Positions 32,658 to 40,983 of a DNA stretch of 64,000 nt are shown in pieces. Made by a program: the position numbers and the translations under genes. Location of the stretch: contig JAJXUO010000005.1 of the NCBI GenBank assembly GCA_021782815.1, positions 28,453 through 92,452 of the forward strand, written 5' to 3'. The number at the start of each line of letters is the position of its first letter. The first letter of the stretch is position 1. The stretch comes from Pseudomonadota bacterium (lineage in GTDB: Bacteria; Pseudomonadota; Alphaproteobacteria; Rhodospirillales; Magnetospirillaceae). Below the pieces are notes generated by a model that saw nothing but the letters and a program-made list of their open reading frames with translations, did no database searches and had not been told where the DNA came from.

Positions 32658-33642
32658 GTTTTTTCCCCGCGATGGTATCGAGAAGATGCGGCAGCAGCGG
32701 CAGCAGGCTTTCCAGCCCCTCGCGCACCGCTTTGGGATTGCCGGGCAGAGCCACCAGCAACGTGCGCTCCAGCACCGCCGCCACCGAGCGGCTGCTCCAG
32801 GAATGCGGCGTGAAGGCGGCGCCGCTGTGGCGCAGAAATTCCCCCAGGCCCGGCACCATGCGGGGCGACAGATCGGCGATGGCCTCGGGGGTGACGTCGC
32901 GCGGGGCGATGCCGGTGCCGCCGGTGGTCAGAACCAGTTGCGGCGCCGCCGGACCGGCGGCCAGATCCGCCAGGGTTTGGCGCAGCAGGGCCCGTTCATC
33001 GGGAATGACGCGGCTGAGCACCACCTGGGCGCCGGCCTCTTCCAAAAGGGCGCGCAGCACCGGGCCGGACCGGTCCTCATAAAGGCCTTCGGCGGCGCGG
33101 TCGCTCAAGGTCACCACCGCCGCCGTCACCCCGGCCAGGGGCGGCGGCCGGTCCAGCCGCAGCAGCTCGCGCACCCAGGCGGGAACGCCGCGCGGACTGA
33201 GATACACCCCGTTTTTCCCGCCCAGCTTGGCCAGGAGATAACTGTCGCCCAGGGTCAGGGTGGGTTCCACCATCTTGGCCAGATCGTAAATGGTCAGCAG
33301 TCCGGCCTGCACCCCGGCCATGGCCTCCATCTCGACGCCGGTGCGGGCGAAGGCCGACACCAGGCAGAACAGGGTGACGCTGTGGCTCGCCTCGTCCAGC
33401 GCGTGGCGCAGCGCCACCTGATCCAGCGGCAGCGGATGGCATAGCGGCAGGGCGGTGGCGGCGGCCTTGGCCCCCTGGATGCCCGCCACCTCGGCCAGCA
33501 TCAGGGCATCGCCCTTGGGCAGGGCGCGGCTCTTGATCAACGGAAAGGCGGTGGGACCGACATGAATGCTGCCCTGCGCCACCGCCACCCGGCGGCTGGG
33601 AGCCTTGCCGCCCACATCGATCATCTGAAAGGCCTGCTCCAT
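32635..33642 (-). CDS. moaCB: MoaC-MogA/MoaB fusion, bifunctional molybdopterin biosynthesis protein
   Basis: This 335-residue protein has an N-terminal MoaC domain (residues 1 to about 155; AAATALPLCHPLPLDQV, TGVEMEAMAG, DLAKMVEP) and a C-terminal MogA/MoaB domain (about 165-330; VVTLSDRAAEG, VLTTGGTGIAPRDVTPEA, LPGNPKAVREGL). MoaC forms cyclic pyranopterin monophosphate; the MogA part adenylylates molybdopterin before MoeA acts. Such fusions are known. It is the first gene of the leftward Mo-cofactor operon, with two FNR-type sites upstream. The ATG at 33640-33642 follows a gagga site; an upstream Met frame is Arg-rich and crosses those sites. Confidence 0.9.
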   Translation of the reverse strand: MEQAFQMIDVGGKAPSRRVAVAQGSIHVGPTAFPLIKSRALPKGDALMLAEVAGIQGAKAAATALPLCHPLPLDQVALRHALDEASHSVTLFCLVSAFARTGVEMEAMAGVQAGLLTIYDLAKMVEPTLTLGDSYLLAKLGGKNGVYLSPRGVPAWVRELLRLDRPPPLAGVTAAVVTLSDRAAEGLYEDRSGPVLRALLEEAGAQVVLSRVIPDERALLRQTLADLAAGPAAPQLVLTTGGTGIAPRDVTPEAIADLSPRMVPGLGEFLRHSGAAFTPHSWSSRSVAAVLERTLLVALPGNPKAVREGLESLLPLLPHLLDTIAGKKHDSVRPR

Positions 33643-33708
33643 GCCGATTGTCCTCGCACGTTCCCGGAGAATTCGCCCATAGAGTAGCGCCGCCGCGAAA
33701 AAACCCGC

Positions 33709-33722
33709 TTGATCCTGGTCAA
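33709..33722. promoter_or_regulatory. FNR/NNR box 1 between moaCB and norE
   Basis: TTGAT-cctg-GTCAA, centre 33715.5. A class II start would be near 33674 for moaCB (32-nt leader) or 33757 for norE (37-nt leader), so this one site could serve both directions. Confidence 0.8.
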
Positions 33723-33744
33723 GATCGCCGGAGCTTTCCGCCGC

Positions 33745-33758
33745 TTGATGAGAGTTAA
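33745..33758. promoter_or_regulatory. FNR/NNR box 2 between moaCB and norE
   Basis: TTGAT-gaga-GTTAA, a weaker match, centre 33751.5, exactly 36 bp from box 1. For norE it would sit near -5 to +1 if box 1 is used, so it may instead act on moaCB as a distal site or as a repressor for norE. Confidence 0.55.
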
Positions 33759-33793
33759 GGAGCCGCCCCCGCCGGGCTCGCCATAGTTCCGCC

Positions 33794-34387
33794 ATGACCA
33801 TCGCCTCCTCCCCTCCCGCCCCACCCGCCCCACCCGCCGAAGACAGCTGGGGCGTGCTCGATCATCTGCCCGGCAATCCCCTGATGTGGGTGCTGATCCT
33901 GAGCGAGCTTCTGGTGTTCGGCTGCTTCTTCGCCGGTTTTTCGGCGGCGCGGGCCTGGCACGCCGCCCAGTTCGCCGCCGATCAGAACCATCTCGACCGG
34001 CTGTCGGGCGGCATCAACACCATGATCCTGCTGACCAGCGGCTTCGCGGCGGCCGCCGCCACCCGCGCCGTGGTCCTGGCGCGCCGCCGGGCCTGCCGGC
34101 TGTGGCTGCTGGCCGCCGGGCTGCTGGGGCTGGGCTTTCTCGCCGTCAAGGCCAGCGAATACGCCGCCGCCCTCGCCCAGGGCTTCACCCTGGACGGCAG
34201 CCCGTTCTTCACCCTGTTCTATCTGATGACCGGCTTTCACGCCCTGCATGTGGTGCTGGGTCTGGTGCTGCTGGCCATTGCCGCCTGGAAGCCCAGCCCC
34301 GCCAATGTGGAAACCATGACCGCCTTCTGGCACATGGTCGATCTCATCTGGGTGCTGCTCTACCCCATCGTCTATCTGATCCGATAA
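33794..34387 (+). CDS. norE: NorE, cytochrome c oxidase subunit III-like protein
   Basis: This 197-residue protein has a Pro-rich N-terminus and five predicted membrane helices with subunit III-type segments (NPLMWVLILSELLVFGCFF, LTSGFAAAAATRAVVLARR, MTGFHALHVVLGLVLLA, MVDLIWVLLYPIVYL). In denitrifiers norE and norF assist NO reductase activity or assembly. It diverges from the Mo-cofactor operon, and norF follows after 4 bp. Confidence 0.9.
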   Translation: MTIASSPPAPPAPPAEDSWGVLDHLPGNPLMWVLILSELLVFGCFFAGFSAARAWHAAQFAADQNHLDRLSGGINTMILLTSGFAAAAATRAVVLARRRACRLWLLAAGLLGLGFLAVKASEYAAALAQGFTLDGSPFFTLFYLMTGFHALHVVLGLVLLAIAAWKPSPANVETMTAFWHMVDLIWVLLYPIVYLIR

Positions 34388-34391
34388 GGCC

Positions 34392-34688
34392 ATGACCACC
34401 ACCCCCCTCCCCTCCTTCCGCGCCCTGCTGCTCACCTGGCTGCTGCTGATGGGCCTGACGGTGCTGCTGCTGCTGGCGGGCGATCCCGACGGATCGGGCC
34501 GGCTGCCGCTGATCAGCGTGGCGCTGCTGCTGCTGGTGGCGCTGCTCAAAGCCCGGCAGATCCTCTGGGTGTTTCTGGGCCTGGCCCGCTCCAGCGGCCT
34601 GTGGAAGGCCACCTTCCTGGCCAGCCTGGCGGTGATCCTGGCCCTGGTGCTGGGCTGCGCCGCATTGGCGCCGCTGCTTTCGCGTTAA
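34392..34688 (+). CDS. norF: NorF, small membrane protein (subunit IV-like)
   Basis: This 98-residue protein has three predicted membrane helices; ALLKARQILWVFLGLARSSG in the middle matches prokaryotic cytochrome c oxidase subunit IV/NorF. It probably aids assembly or stability of NorCB together with NorE. The ATG is 4 bp after the norE stop. Confidence 0.85.
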   Translation: MTTTPLPSFRALLLTWLLLMGLTVLLLLAGDPDGSGRLPLISVALLLLVALLKARQILWVFLGLARSSGLWKATFLASLAVILALVLGCAALAPLLSR

Positions 34689-34749
34689 CCTTCCGTTCCG
34701 GGCCGCGCGGCATCAGCCCATAGCGGCGCGGTTCTCCGGGGCGGAAGGT

Positions 34750-34781
34750 GGGGCCGGTTCCATGCGGATGGAACCGGCCCC
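34750..34781. terminator. Bidirectional hairpin between norF and the regulator pair
   Basis: A perfect 14-bp stem, GGGGCCGGTTCCAT with ATGGAACCGGCCCC, has a 4-nt loop, placed between convergent genes. It lacks a clean U-run, but its stability and position make it the likely terminator or mRNA 3'-end stabiliser for both. Confidence 0.7.
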
Positions 34782-34790
34782 CTCCCCATC

Positions 34791-35495
34791 CTAACCTTCG
34801 TCGCAAAAACGGCGCAGCCGCGCGATATCGGCGATGATGAAATCCCGCCCGGACGAGCGCACCCCCAGGGGTTTCAGACGGGCCAGCGCCCGCGACAGGC
34901 TTTCCGGCGTGATGCCGATGCGGCTGGCCAGCTGCACCTTGGTCATGGGCAGCAGAACGTGCCCCTCGCCGTCGATCGGCCCGGGGGTATCCTCGCGCAG
35001 CTGGGTCAGCAGGAACCAGCCGAGGCGCTGGCCGGGGCTGCGCCGCTTCAATTCGCCGATTTCGGCGGCCATGCGCCGCTGCCAGCGCCCCAGCGAGGCC
35101 AAAAGCTGCGCCGCCAGGCCGCCCCGGTCGGACAATCGGGCCAGGAAAGGCCGCGCCGGAATTTCCAGAAGCCGCGTGCCGGGGCGGCATTCGGCGTTGA
35201 TGGGAAAACGCTGGCTGGCGAAAATGGCCGCCTCGGCGAAGCTTTGCCCGGCCTCGATCACCTCCAGGATCGATTGATCCCCGGCTTCGGTCAGGGCGAA
35301 CAGGTTGACCCAGCCGGCCAGCACCAGGAAAAAGCGGTCGGCGGGATCGCCGGCCGAGAACAGCAGACCGCCATCGGGATGATTGCTGGCATAGGCCGCC
35401 GACAACAGGGCCAGCACGTCGTCGCGTCCGATGGCGGAAAACAGCGGCGCGGCCAGAACCAGACGCTCCTCTGCGGGCGACAGCAGCAGGGTCAT
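34791..35495 (-). CDS. Crp/FNR-family regulator, NNR/DNR-like (second of pair)
   Basis: This 234-residue protein has an N-terminal effector beta barrel (FFLVLAGWVNLFALTEAGDQ), a dimerisation helix and a C-terminal HTH with ASRIGITPESLSRALARL. ExxSR predicts recognition of TTGAT-type half-sites. It lacks an FNR-type cysteine cluster, so an NO-sensing heme protein of the DNR/NNR class is likely. It overlaps its paralogue by 4 bp and follows norD, so it is probably co-expressed with norCBQD. Confidence 0.8.
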   Translation of the reverse strand: MTLLLSPAEERLVLAAPLFSAIGRDDVLALLSAAYASNHPDGGLLFSAGDPADRFFLVLAGWVNLFALTEAGDQSILEVIEAGQSFAEAAIFASQRFPINAECRPGTRLLEIPARPFLARLSDRGGLAAQLLASLGRWQRRMAAEIGELKRRSPGQRLGWFLLTQLREDTPGPIDGEGHVLLPMTKVQLASRIGITPESLSRALARLKPLGVRSSGRDFIIADIARLRRFCDEG

Positions 35496-36196
35496 TCCTC
35501 GTCCTCGACGCAGAAATCATGCAGCTGGCGCAGCTCGGCGATCTCCACCACATTGTCGGCGCGGCTTTTCACCCCCACCGCCGACAGCCGCTGCAGGGCG
35601 CGCGACAGGCTTTCCGCCGTCATGCCCAGATAGTCGGCGGCCAGGCGCTTGTCGTAGGGAAACTTCACCACCGCCCGGCCGTCGCGGGCCTCGGTCAGGC
35701 CCAGCAGGAAGCCCCCCACCCGCTGCGCCGCCGATTTCAGCTTCAGTTCGGCGATCTGGCTGATCATGCCGCGCAGCCGCATCGACATGGAAGCCAGCAT
35801 ACGCTGGGTCAGATCGAAGCGGGTATCGAGCACGGTGCGGAAGGCCTCGGCCGGAATGGCCAGAACCCGGGCGTGGCCGGCGGCGCGGGCGCCGTTGGCG
35901 TAGCGGCCGTCGGTGAACAGCGCCGCCTCGCCCAGCATGGCGGGCGGCTTGGCCATTTCCAGAATGCTGCGGCGGTTGTTCTCGTCGAGAAAGATCTCCA
36001 CATGGCCGTCCAGCACCAGGAACAGACGGTCGGCGGGCATGCCCCGGTCGAACAGCGGCACGGAATCGGGATAGAACTGCACCGAGGCGCTGCCCACCAG
36101 GATGCGGGTATCGGCTTCGGCCAGCCCCAGAAACAACGGCATGCGGCGCAACTGGGCGAAGGTTTCGGGATCCAGGGATTGAACGGTGGGCGTCAT
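35492..36196 (-). CDS. Crp/FNR-family regulator, NNR/DNR-like (first of pair)
   Basis: This 234-residue paralogue of the next gene is the same length, with LFLVLDGHVEIFLDENNRRS in the effector domain and LGMTAESLSRALQRLSAV in the HTH (ExxSR). No cysteine cluster. It begins 32 bp after the norD stop and overlaps the second regulator by ATGA. Two such regulators in tandem suggest either a heterodimer or division of labour between NO and redox signals. Confidence 0.8.
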   Translation of the reverse strand: MTPTVQSLDPETFAQLRRMPLFLGLAEADTRILVGSASVQFYPDSVPLFDRGMPADRLFLVLDGHVEIFLDENNRRSILEMAKPPAMLGEAALFTDGRYANGARAAGHARVLAIPAEAFRTVLDTRFDLTQRMLASMSMRLRGMISQIAELKLKSAAQRVGGFLLGLTEARDGRAVVKFPYDKRLAADYLGMTAESLSRALQRLSAVGVKSRADNVVEIAELRQLHDFCVEDEE

Positions 36197-36228
36197 CGCG
36201 GGTTCCCTCCTCGCGTCGGTTAGGGGGT

Positions 36229-38139
36229 TTACGACACCAGATGGCGGTAAAGGCCCGGCAAGGCGGCGGGCAGCCGGGCCAGACGGTCGATGATGGCGTA
36301 GCCGCCCCGTCCGAACAGGGCCGGAAAATAGTCCTGCGCCCCCCGGTCCACGGTAACGCCGAACACCGAGATGCCCTGGCGGCGGGCCTCGCGCACCGCC
36401 ATGCGGCTGTCCTCGATGCCGTAGCGGCCCTCGTAGTGGTCCACATCGTTGGGCTTGCCGTCGGTGAGCACGATCAGCAGGCGGTGGCGGTTGGGCCGCT
36501 GCTCCAGCACATGGGCGGCGTGGCGCACCGCCGCGCCGATGCGGGTGTAAAAGCCCGGTTTCAGGGCGGCGATGCGGCGCATCACCGCGCCGTCGGCGCT
36601 TTCGCCGAAATCCTTCACCGTTTCCACCCGCACCCAGTCGCGGCGGCGCGAGGTGAAGGTGAGAATGGCCAGATCGTCGCCGCAGGCGGCCAGACCGCTG
36701 GTCAGCACCGTCAGCGCCTCCTTCTCCACATCCAGAATGCGGCGGTTGTCGATCCAGCCGTCGGTGGACAGCGACACGTCCACCAGCAGCACCACCGCCA
36801 GATCACGGCCCTGGCGGCGCTGGGCCAGATGCACCCGTTCCGAACCGGCGCCGCTGGCGGCCAGATCGCAACGGGCCCGCACCAGGGCCTCCATATCCAA
36901 CTCGGCGCCGTCCATCTGGGCGCGCAGCAGCTCGTGACGCGGCCGCAGCGCCTCGAACTGGCGCCGCACCTGGCGGATACGCCGCCGGGTTTCCTCGTCG
37001 GGGTGCCAGTCCTCGCCCTCCTCGGCGGCGGGACGGGTCAGCACCCGGCAATATTTTTTAAGATAGGCCTGCTTGCCGCAATGCCATTCAGGGTAGGTGA
37101 GCGGCGCCGCCAGCGCGCCTTCGGCCACCGCCTCGGGCGGCAGATCCAGATCGAAGCGCAGCCGGGTGGCGGGTTTTCCCTGGGAGCTGCCCACCACCAC
37201 CTCGTCGGCGTCCTCCAGGGCCTTGCGCGCCCCCTCCTCGTCGTCGTCGTCCACCTTGCGGCTGATATTCAGGCTTTCGATCAGGGCCAGGATCTTCTCA
37301 TAGCGGTTCAGGCTGAGATAATCCTTGCGCTCGGTGCGCTCCTGGCGCTGGCGTCGCCCCTTGCGGCTTTGGCCGTCGCGGGCGTCGCTGCCGCCGGCCG
37401 GCGCCGGATCGCCCTCGGGGCCGCGCGGCACCGGCGCCCCGGCCACCGCCTCGCCCCACAGCGGCACCGGCAGGAAAGGCCGGTAACCCTTGGGATCGGG
37501 TGGCGCGGCACCCGCCGCCGCCGCCGCGATCCAGGGCCAATAGGGACCGCCGTCGCCATCCCCGCCCAGCAGACGCAACACCGCCGCCTCCACCGCCGCC
37601 TCGGCGGCGGGCAGGTTCCGGCGCGGCCGCAGACGCAAGGCCGCCGCCGCCAGCGCCTGGTGGCGCGCCGCCAGGCCGGGGCATTCGGCCAGTACCCCGG
37701 CGGTGACCGCGCGGGCCTGGCGCAAAGCGGCCAGATCGGCGGCCAGGGCGCCGCCGGCCGGTTTCGGCGCGGGCGACAGACGGGCGAAATACGCCGCCAG
37801 CCAGACATAAAGATCGCGGTTCAGGCCCTCTTCAGGAAAACAGGCGATGCGCGAGGGCAGATAAAGGGCGTTGCCGTCCAGCCGGGGCCGGGCCAGCTTT
37901 TCCGCATCCTGCCCGAGACGCTGGCGCCAGGTCAGGCGGTGGCCCGATTCCTCGGGCGCGGTGCCGGTCAGCACCACGCCCGACGCCCCGCCCAGGCCGC
38001 GGAACAGCACCGAAAGCGCCCCCCGAACCTCGTCGAGGCGCACTTCGGCCTCGGGAAAGCTTTTCCACGAGGGGCGCCCGCCCACCAGGCGGTGCCAGCG
38101 CAGCCCGACCTGTTCCTCCAGTTCGAGAAAGGCCAGCAT
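36229..38139 (-). CDS. norD: NorD, VWA-domain protein for NO reductase activation
   Basis: This 636-residue protein has a long helical N-terminal half, an acidic/basic linker (residues about 290-340) and a C-terminal von Willebrand A domain with the metal site DVSLSTD near residue 435, and LLIVLTDGKPND. NorD and the MoxR-type ATPase NorQ act as a pair to insert the non-heme iron (FeB) in NorB. Start MLAFLELEEQVG lies 5 bp after the norQ stop; a longer frame runs within norQ. Confidence 0.92.
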   Translation of the reverse strand: MLAFLELEEQVGLRWHRLVGGRPSWKSFPEAEVRLDEVRGALSVLFRGLGGASGVVLTGTAPEESGHRLTWRQRLGQDAEKLARPRLDGNALYLPSRIACFPEEGLNRDLYVWLAAYFARLSPAPKPAGGALAADLAALRQARAVTAGVLAECPGLAARHQALAAAALRLRPRRNLPAAEAAVEAAVLRLLGGDGDGGPYWPWIAAAAAGAAPPDPKGYRPFLPVPLWGEAVAGAPVPRGPEGDPAPAGGSDARDGQSRKGRRQRQERTERKDYLSLNRYEKILALIESLNISRKVDDDDEEGARKALEDADEVVVGSSQGKPATRLRFDLDLPPEAVAEGALAAPLTYPEWHCGKQAYLKKYCRVLTRPAAEEGEDWHPDEETRRRIRQVRRQFEALRPRHELLRAQMDGAELDMEALVRARCDLAASGAGSERVHLAQRRQGRDLAVVLLVDVSLSTDGWIDNRRILDVEKEALTVLTSGLAACGDDLAILTFTSRRRDWVRVETVKDFGESADGAVMRRIAALKPGFYTRIGAAVRHAAHVLEQRPNRHRLLIVLTDGKPNDVDHYEGRYGIEDSRMAVREARRQGISVFGVTVDRGAQDYFPALFGRGGYAIIDRLARLPAALPGLYRHLVS

Positions 38140-38144
38140 GGCCG

Positions 38145-38951
38145 TCAGCCCAGAACGGCGCGGGCCAGATCCACCAGCCCGGATTTGACCACGGGATCGT
38201 CGGTCAGGGGCTCGATCAGGGCGGCGGTCACCGCCTGGTCCAGCGGCAGGCCGTCGGCCATCAAGGTGGCGCAATAGACCAGAAGGCGGGTGGATACCCC
38301 CTCTTCCAGATCATGCCCCTTAAGCGCGCGCAACCGGCGCCCCAACAGCACCAGCGGACGGCAGCGGCTCGGGTCCAGGCCGCTTTCGCGGCTGACCACC
38401 GCCAGTTCGGCCTCCTCGGCGGGAAAATCGAATTCGATGGCCACGAAGCGCTGGCGGGTGCTGGGTTTCAGCGCCTTCAGCAGGCTTTGGTAGCCGGGAT
38501 TGTAAGACACCACCAGCATGAAGTCGTCCGGGGCGCGCAAAAGCTCGCCGGTCCGGTCGAGCGGCAGCAGGCGGCGGTCGTCGGTCAGGGGATGCAGCAC
38601 CACCGCCACATCCTTGCGGGCCTCCACCACCTCGTCGAGATAACAGATGCCGCCGTGGCGCACGGCCCGGGTCAGGGGGCCGTCGGTCCACACCGTGTCG
38701 CCGCCCTTCAGCAGATAACGCCCGGTCAGATCGGCCGCCGTCAGATCGTCGTGGCAGGAAACCGTGTGCAGGGGCAGGCCGCAACGGGCCGCCATATGGG
38801 CGACGAAACGGGTTTTGCCGCATCCCGTCGGGCCCTTCAGCAGCAGCGGCAGGCGGCGGCGGAAGGCATGTTCGAACAGGGCGCATTCGGTGCCGCCGGG
38901 CAGATAGAACGGCACATCCACGAGTGCGGCCTGCAAGGATGGTTGGGCCAT
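38145..38951 (-). CDS. norQ: NorQ, MoxR-type AAA+ ATPase
   Basis: This 268-residue protein has Walker A GPTGCGKTR near residue 45, Walker B GGICYLDEVVEARKDV, the SYNPGYQS sensor segment and ADLTGRYLLKGG typical of NorQ/CbbQ. It partners NorD in NO reductase maturation. A small hairpin (GGGATGC/GCATCCC, 38983-39005) lies between norB and norQ and may stabilise the norCB message. The start could also be 6 bp upstream (adjacent Met codons). Confidence 0.93.
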   Translation of the reverse strand: MAQPSLQAALVDVPFYLPGGTECALFEHAFRRRLPLLLKGPTGCGKTRFVAHMAARCGLPLHTVSCHDDLTAADLTGRYLLKGGDTVWTDGPLTRAVRHGGICYLDEVVEARKDVAVVLHPLTDDRRLLPLDRTGELLRAPDDFMLVVSYNPGYQSLLKALKPSTRQRFVAIEFDFPAEEAELAVVSRESGLDPSRCRPLVLLGRRLRALKGHDLEEGVSTRLLVYCATLMADGLPLDQAVTAALIEPLTDDPVVKSGLVDLARAVLG

Positions 38952-39026
38952 GATGACGAACTCCCCCAAGAGAGAGGAACGGGATGCCCCACGGCGGAGC
39001 ATCCCCTTCCCATAAGACGGCTGCGG

Positions 39027-40346
39027 TTATCGGACCTTGCGGGCCGACCCCGGCAGCAGCAGCGAGGCGATGAAGAGCAGCACGCCCGTCACCGTCACCA
39101 GGCCGCCGCCCAGGCGCATCCAGTAGAACAGGCCGAGCTGGGCCTGCGCGTCCATGTAGGTGAAGCCCATCACCCGCTGCAGGTGGGTTTGCAGCACACC
39201 GGCGAAGGTCAGGGCCGCGGTCATGAACACCACGCCCGAGGTCATGATCCAGAAGCTCCACATGTTCAGAACCTGATTGTAGGGCTCGCGGTTCAGAAGC
39301 TGCGGCATGGCGTAGGTGAACATGGCCAGGTTGACCATGGCATAGGCGCCGTAGAAGGCCAGGTGGCCGTGCGCGGCGGTGATCTGGGTGCCATGGGTGT
39401 AGTAGTTGATGGGGGCCAGGGTATGCAGGAAGCCCCACACGCCGGCACCGAAGAAGGCGATGACCGAGCAGCCCAGCGACCACAGCAGCGCCGCCTTGTT
39501 GGGATGATCGCGGCCGCCCTTGTAGGTCATGGTGAAGGTGAAGATCACCATGGCGAAGAAGGGCAGGATCTCAAGCGCCGAGAACACGCTGCCGATCCAC
39601 TGCCAGTAACCGGGAGTGCCGATCCAGTAGTAGTGGTGGCCGGTGCCGAGAATGCCGGTGAACAAAGCCAGGCCGACGATGACGTAAAGCCACTTCTCCA
39701 CCACTTCGCGGTCGACGCCGGTGAGCTTGATCATCAGGAAGGCCAGGATGGAGGCCATCACCAGTTCCCACACGCCCTCGACCCACAGATGCACCACCCA
39801 CCACCAGAACATCTTGTCCAGGATGACGTTGGCCGGGTTATAGAAGGCGAACAGGAAGAACACCGCGATGCCCCACAGGCCCAGGATCAGGATATTGCTG
39901 ATCACCGTCTTGCGGCCCTTGAGCAGGGTCATGCTGCAGTTGAACAGGAACATCAGGGCGACGACGACGATGCCCACCTTGATGTAAAGCGGCTGTTCCA
40001 GATAGGAGCGGCCGTTGTAATAGCCGAACAGATACCCCACCACGGCAATGCCGGCGGCGATGTAGAACAGCCAGAACTGCAGCTTGGCCAAAGCCGGACT
40101 GAACAGCTCGGTTTCCGTCTCTTCCGGCAGCAGGTAATAGGTGCAGCCGAAAAAGCCCATCAGCAACCACACCACCAGGGCGTTGGTGTGGATCATGCGT
40201 ATCACGCTGAAGGGCAGGAAGTCGGGCAGCCCGGTGGGCATGACGTAAAGAAAACCGCCCAGCAGGCCGAACAGCACCTGGGCCAGGAACAGGGTCAGGG
40301 CTCCGATGAAGTAGAGCTTGGCGACCTTTTGCGATTCGTATTTCAT
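39027..40346 (-). CDS. norB: NorB, cytochrome bc-type NO reductase catalytic subunit
   Basis: This 439-residue protein has 12 predicted helices in the heme-copper oxidase fold with FeB in place of CuB. Features include MIHTNALVVWLLMGFFGCTY, WWVVHLWVEGVWELVMASIL with active-site His and Glu, GTGHHYYWIG (two His ligands) and HGHLAFYGAYAMVN. It lacks the long N-terminal fused domain of qNor and pairs with NorC, so it is cNor. Normal length. Gap to norC is 19 bp. Confidence 0.97.
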   Translation of the reverse strand: MKYESQKVAKLYFIGALTLFLAQVLFGLLGGFLYVMPTGLPDFLPFSVIRMIHTNALVVWLLMGFFGCTYYLLPEETETELFSPALAKLQFWLFYIAAGIAVVGYLFGYYNGRSYLEQPLYIKVGIVVVALMFLFNCSMTLLKGRKTVISNILILGLWGIAVFFLFAFYNPANVILDKMFWWWVVHLWVEGVWELVMASILAFLMIKLTGVDREVVEKWLYVIVGLALFTGILGTGHHYYWIGTPGYWQWIGSVFSALEILPFFAMVIFTFTMTYKGGRDHPNKAALLWSLGCSVIAFFGAGVWGFLHTLAPINYYTHGTQITAAHGHLAFYGAYAMVNLAMFTYAMPQLLNREPYNQVLNMWSFWIMTSGVVFMTAALTFAGVLQTHLQRVMGFTYMDAQAQLGLFYWMRLGGGLVTVTGVLLFIASLLLPGSARKVR

Positions 40347-40365
40347 CTGATCCGTCCTTCCACGC

Positions 40366-40815
40366 TCAACCCGCCGTCTTCGGCTGCGGAGGCCAGGTCT
40401 GGGTGTTGATGGTGCTGGTGTAGATGAAGAAATCCACCAGCTCGTCCAGTTCCTTGTCCGTCAGGTTGAATTGCGGCATCTGGTGCCGCCCCTCGATGCG
40501 GGTGGGCTGGCTGCGGATCCAGGTCTTGAGGGCGTCACGCGCGCCCTGCGGATCCTTGTCGCCGCCGTAGCGCAGCCAGACCTTGCCCAGTTCGGGCGCG
40601 AAACGGGCGCCCTCGCCGAACAGGGTGTGGCAGTCGAAGCAGGCGTGGCGTTCCCACACCTGTTTCCCCGCCGCCGCGCTGGCGCTGATTTTTCCCCCGT
40701 TGTCGATGGCGTAATGCACGCTTTGCGCCACCAGCCCCACGAAGATCACGAAGAAGAACAGTGATCCGCCGTAAAAGATGTTTCTTGCCGCCGATTTCGT
40801 CAGATGCTCGGCCAT
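40366..40815 (-). CDS. norC: NorC, membrane-anchored cytochrome c subunit of NO reductase
   Basis: This 149-residue protein has one N-terminal helix (YGGSLFFFVIFVGLVAQSV) and one heme c site in ACFDCHTLFGEGARFAPELG; the Met axial ligand is probably in RHQMPQFNLTDKEL. It feeds electrons to NorB from the periplasm. It is preceded by an FNR-type site and a set of hairpin repeats. Confidence 0.95.
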   Translation of the reverse strand: MAEHLTKSAARNIFYGGSLFFFVIFVGLVAQSVHYAIDNGGKISASAAAGKQVWERHACFDCHTLFGEGARFAPELGKVWLRYGGDKDPQGARDALKTWIRSQPTRIEGRHQMPQFNLTDKELDELVDFFIYTSTINTQTWPPQPKTAG

Positions 40816-40876
40816 GGGTCGATCCCCCTTGAATTGAGATGTCGCCCAGTTCTAATACCCGAGTCCTGAAGTCTCC

Positions 40877-40890
40877 TTATCTTCGGTCAA
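40877..40890 (-). promoter_or_regulatory. FNR/NNR-type site upstream of norC
   Basis: On the - strand it reads TTGAC-cgaa-GATAA, a perfect left half and a weak right half. Centre 40883.5; a class II start near 40842 leaves a 27-nt leader before norC. The position matches the stronger boxes of the other operons. Confidence 0.6.
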
Positions 40891-40912
40891 GTGCGAAATG
40901 TCACCCGGCGAC

Positions 40913-40983
40913 GGCGGATTATCCGCCGGGCATAGGTTTTGGCGGATTATCCGACGTTCATAGGTTCTGGCGGATCATCCGCC
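40913..40983. repeat. Three 28-bp tandem repeats, each a GGCGGAT(T/C)ATCCGCC hairpin
   Basis: Palindromes start at 40913, 40941 and 40969: ggcggattatccgcc, ggcggattatccgac and ggcggatcatccgcc, separated by the spacer (g)ggcataggtttt or (g)ttcataggttct. The third copy encodes the last codons and stop (TGA, 40975-40977) of moaA. They lie between moaA and the norC promoter, so they may terminate the nar-moaA transcript or act as operator sites. Confidence 0.85.

Noticed and set aside
36229..38277. Large + strand frames opposite norD and norQ
   Set aside because: Shadow frames; NorD VWA metal site and NorQ Walker motifs identify the - strand genes.
40913..40983. CRISPR array
   Set aside because: Only three units; the repeats are palindromes with very short near-identical spacers and overlap a coding end.
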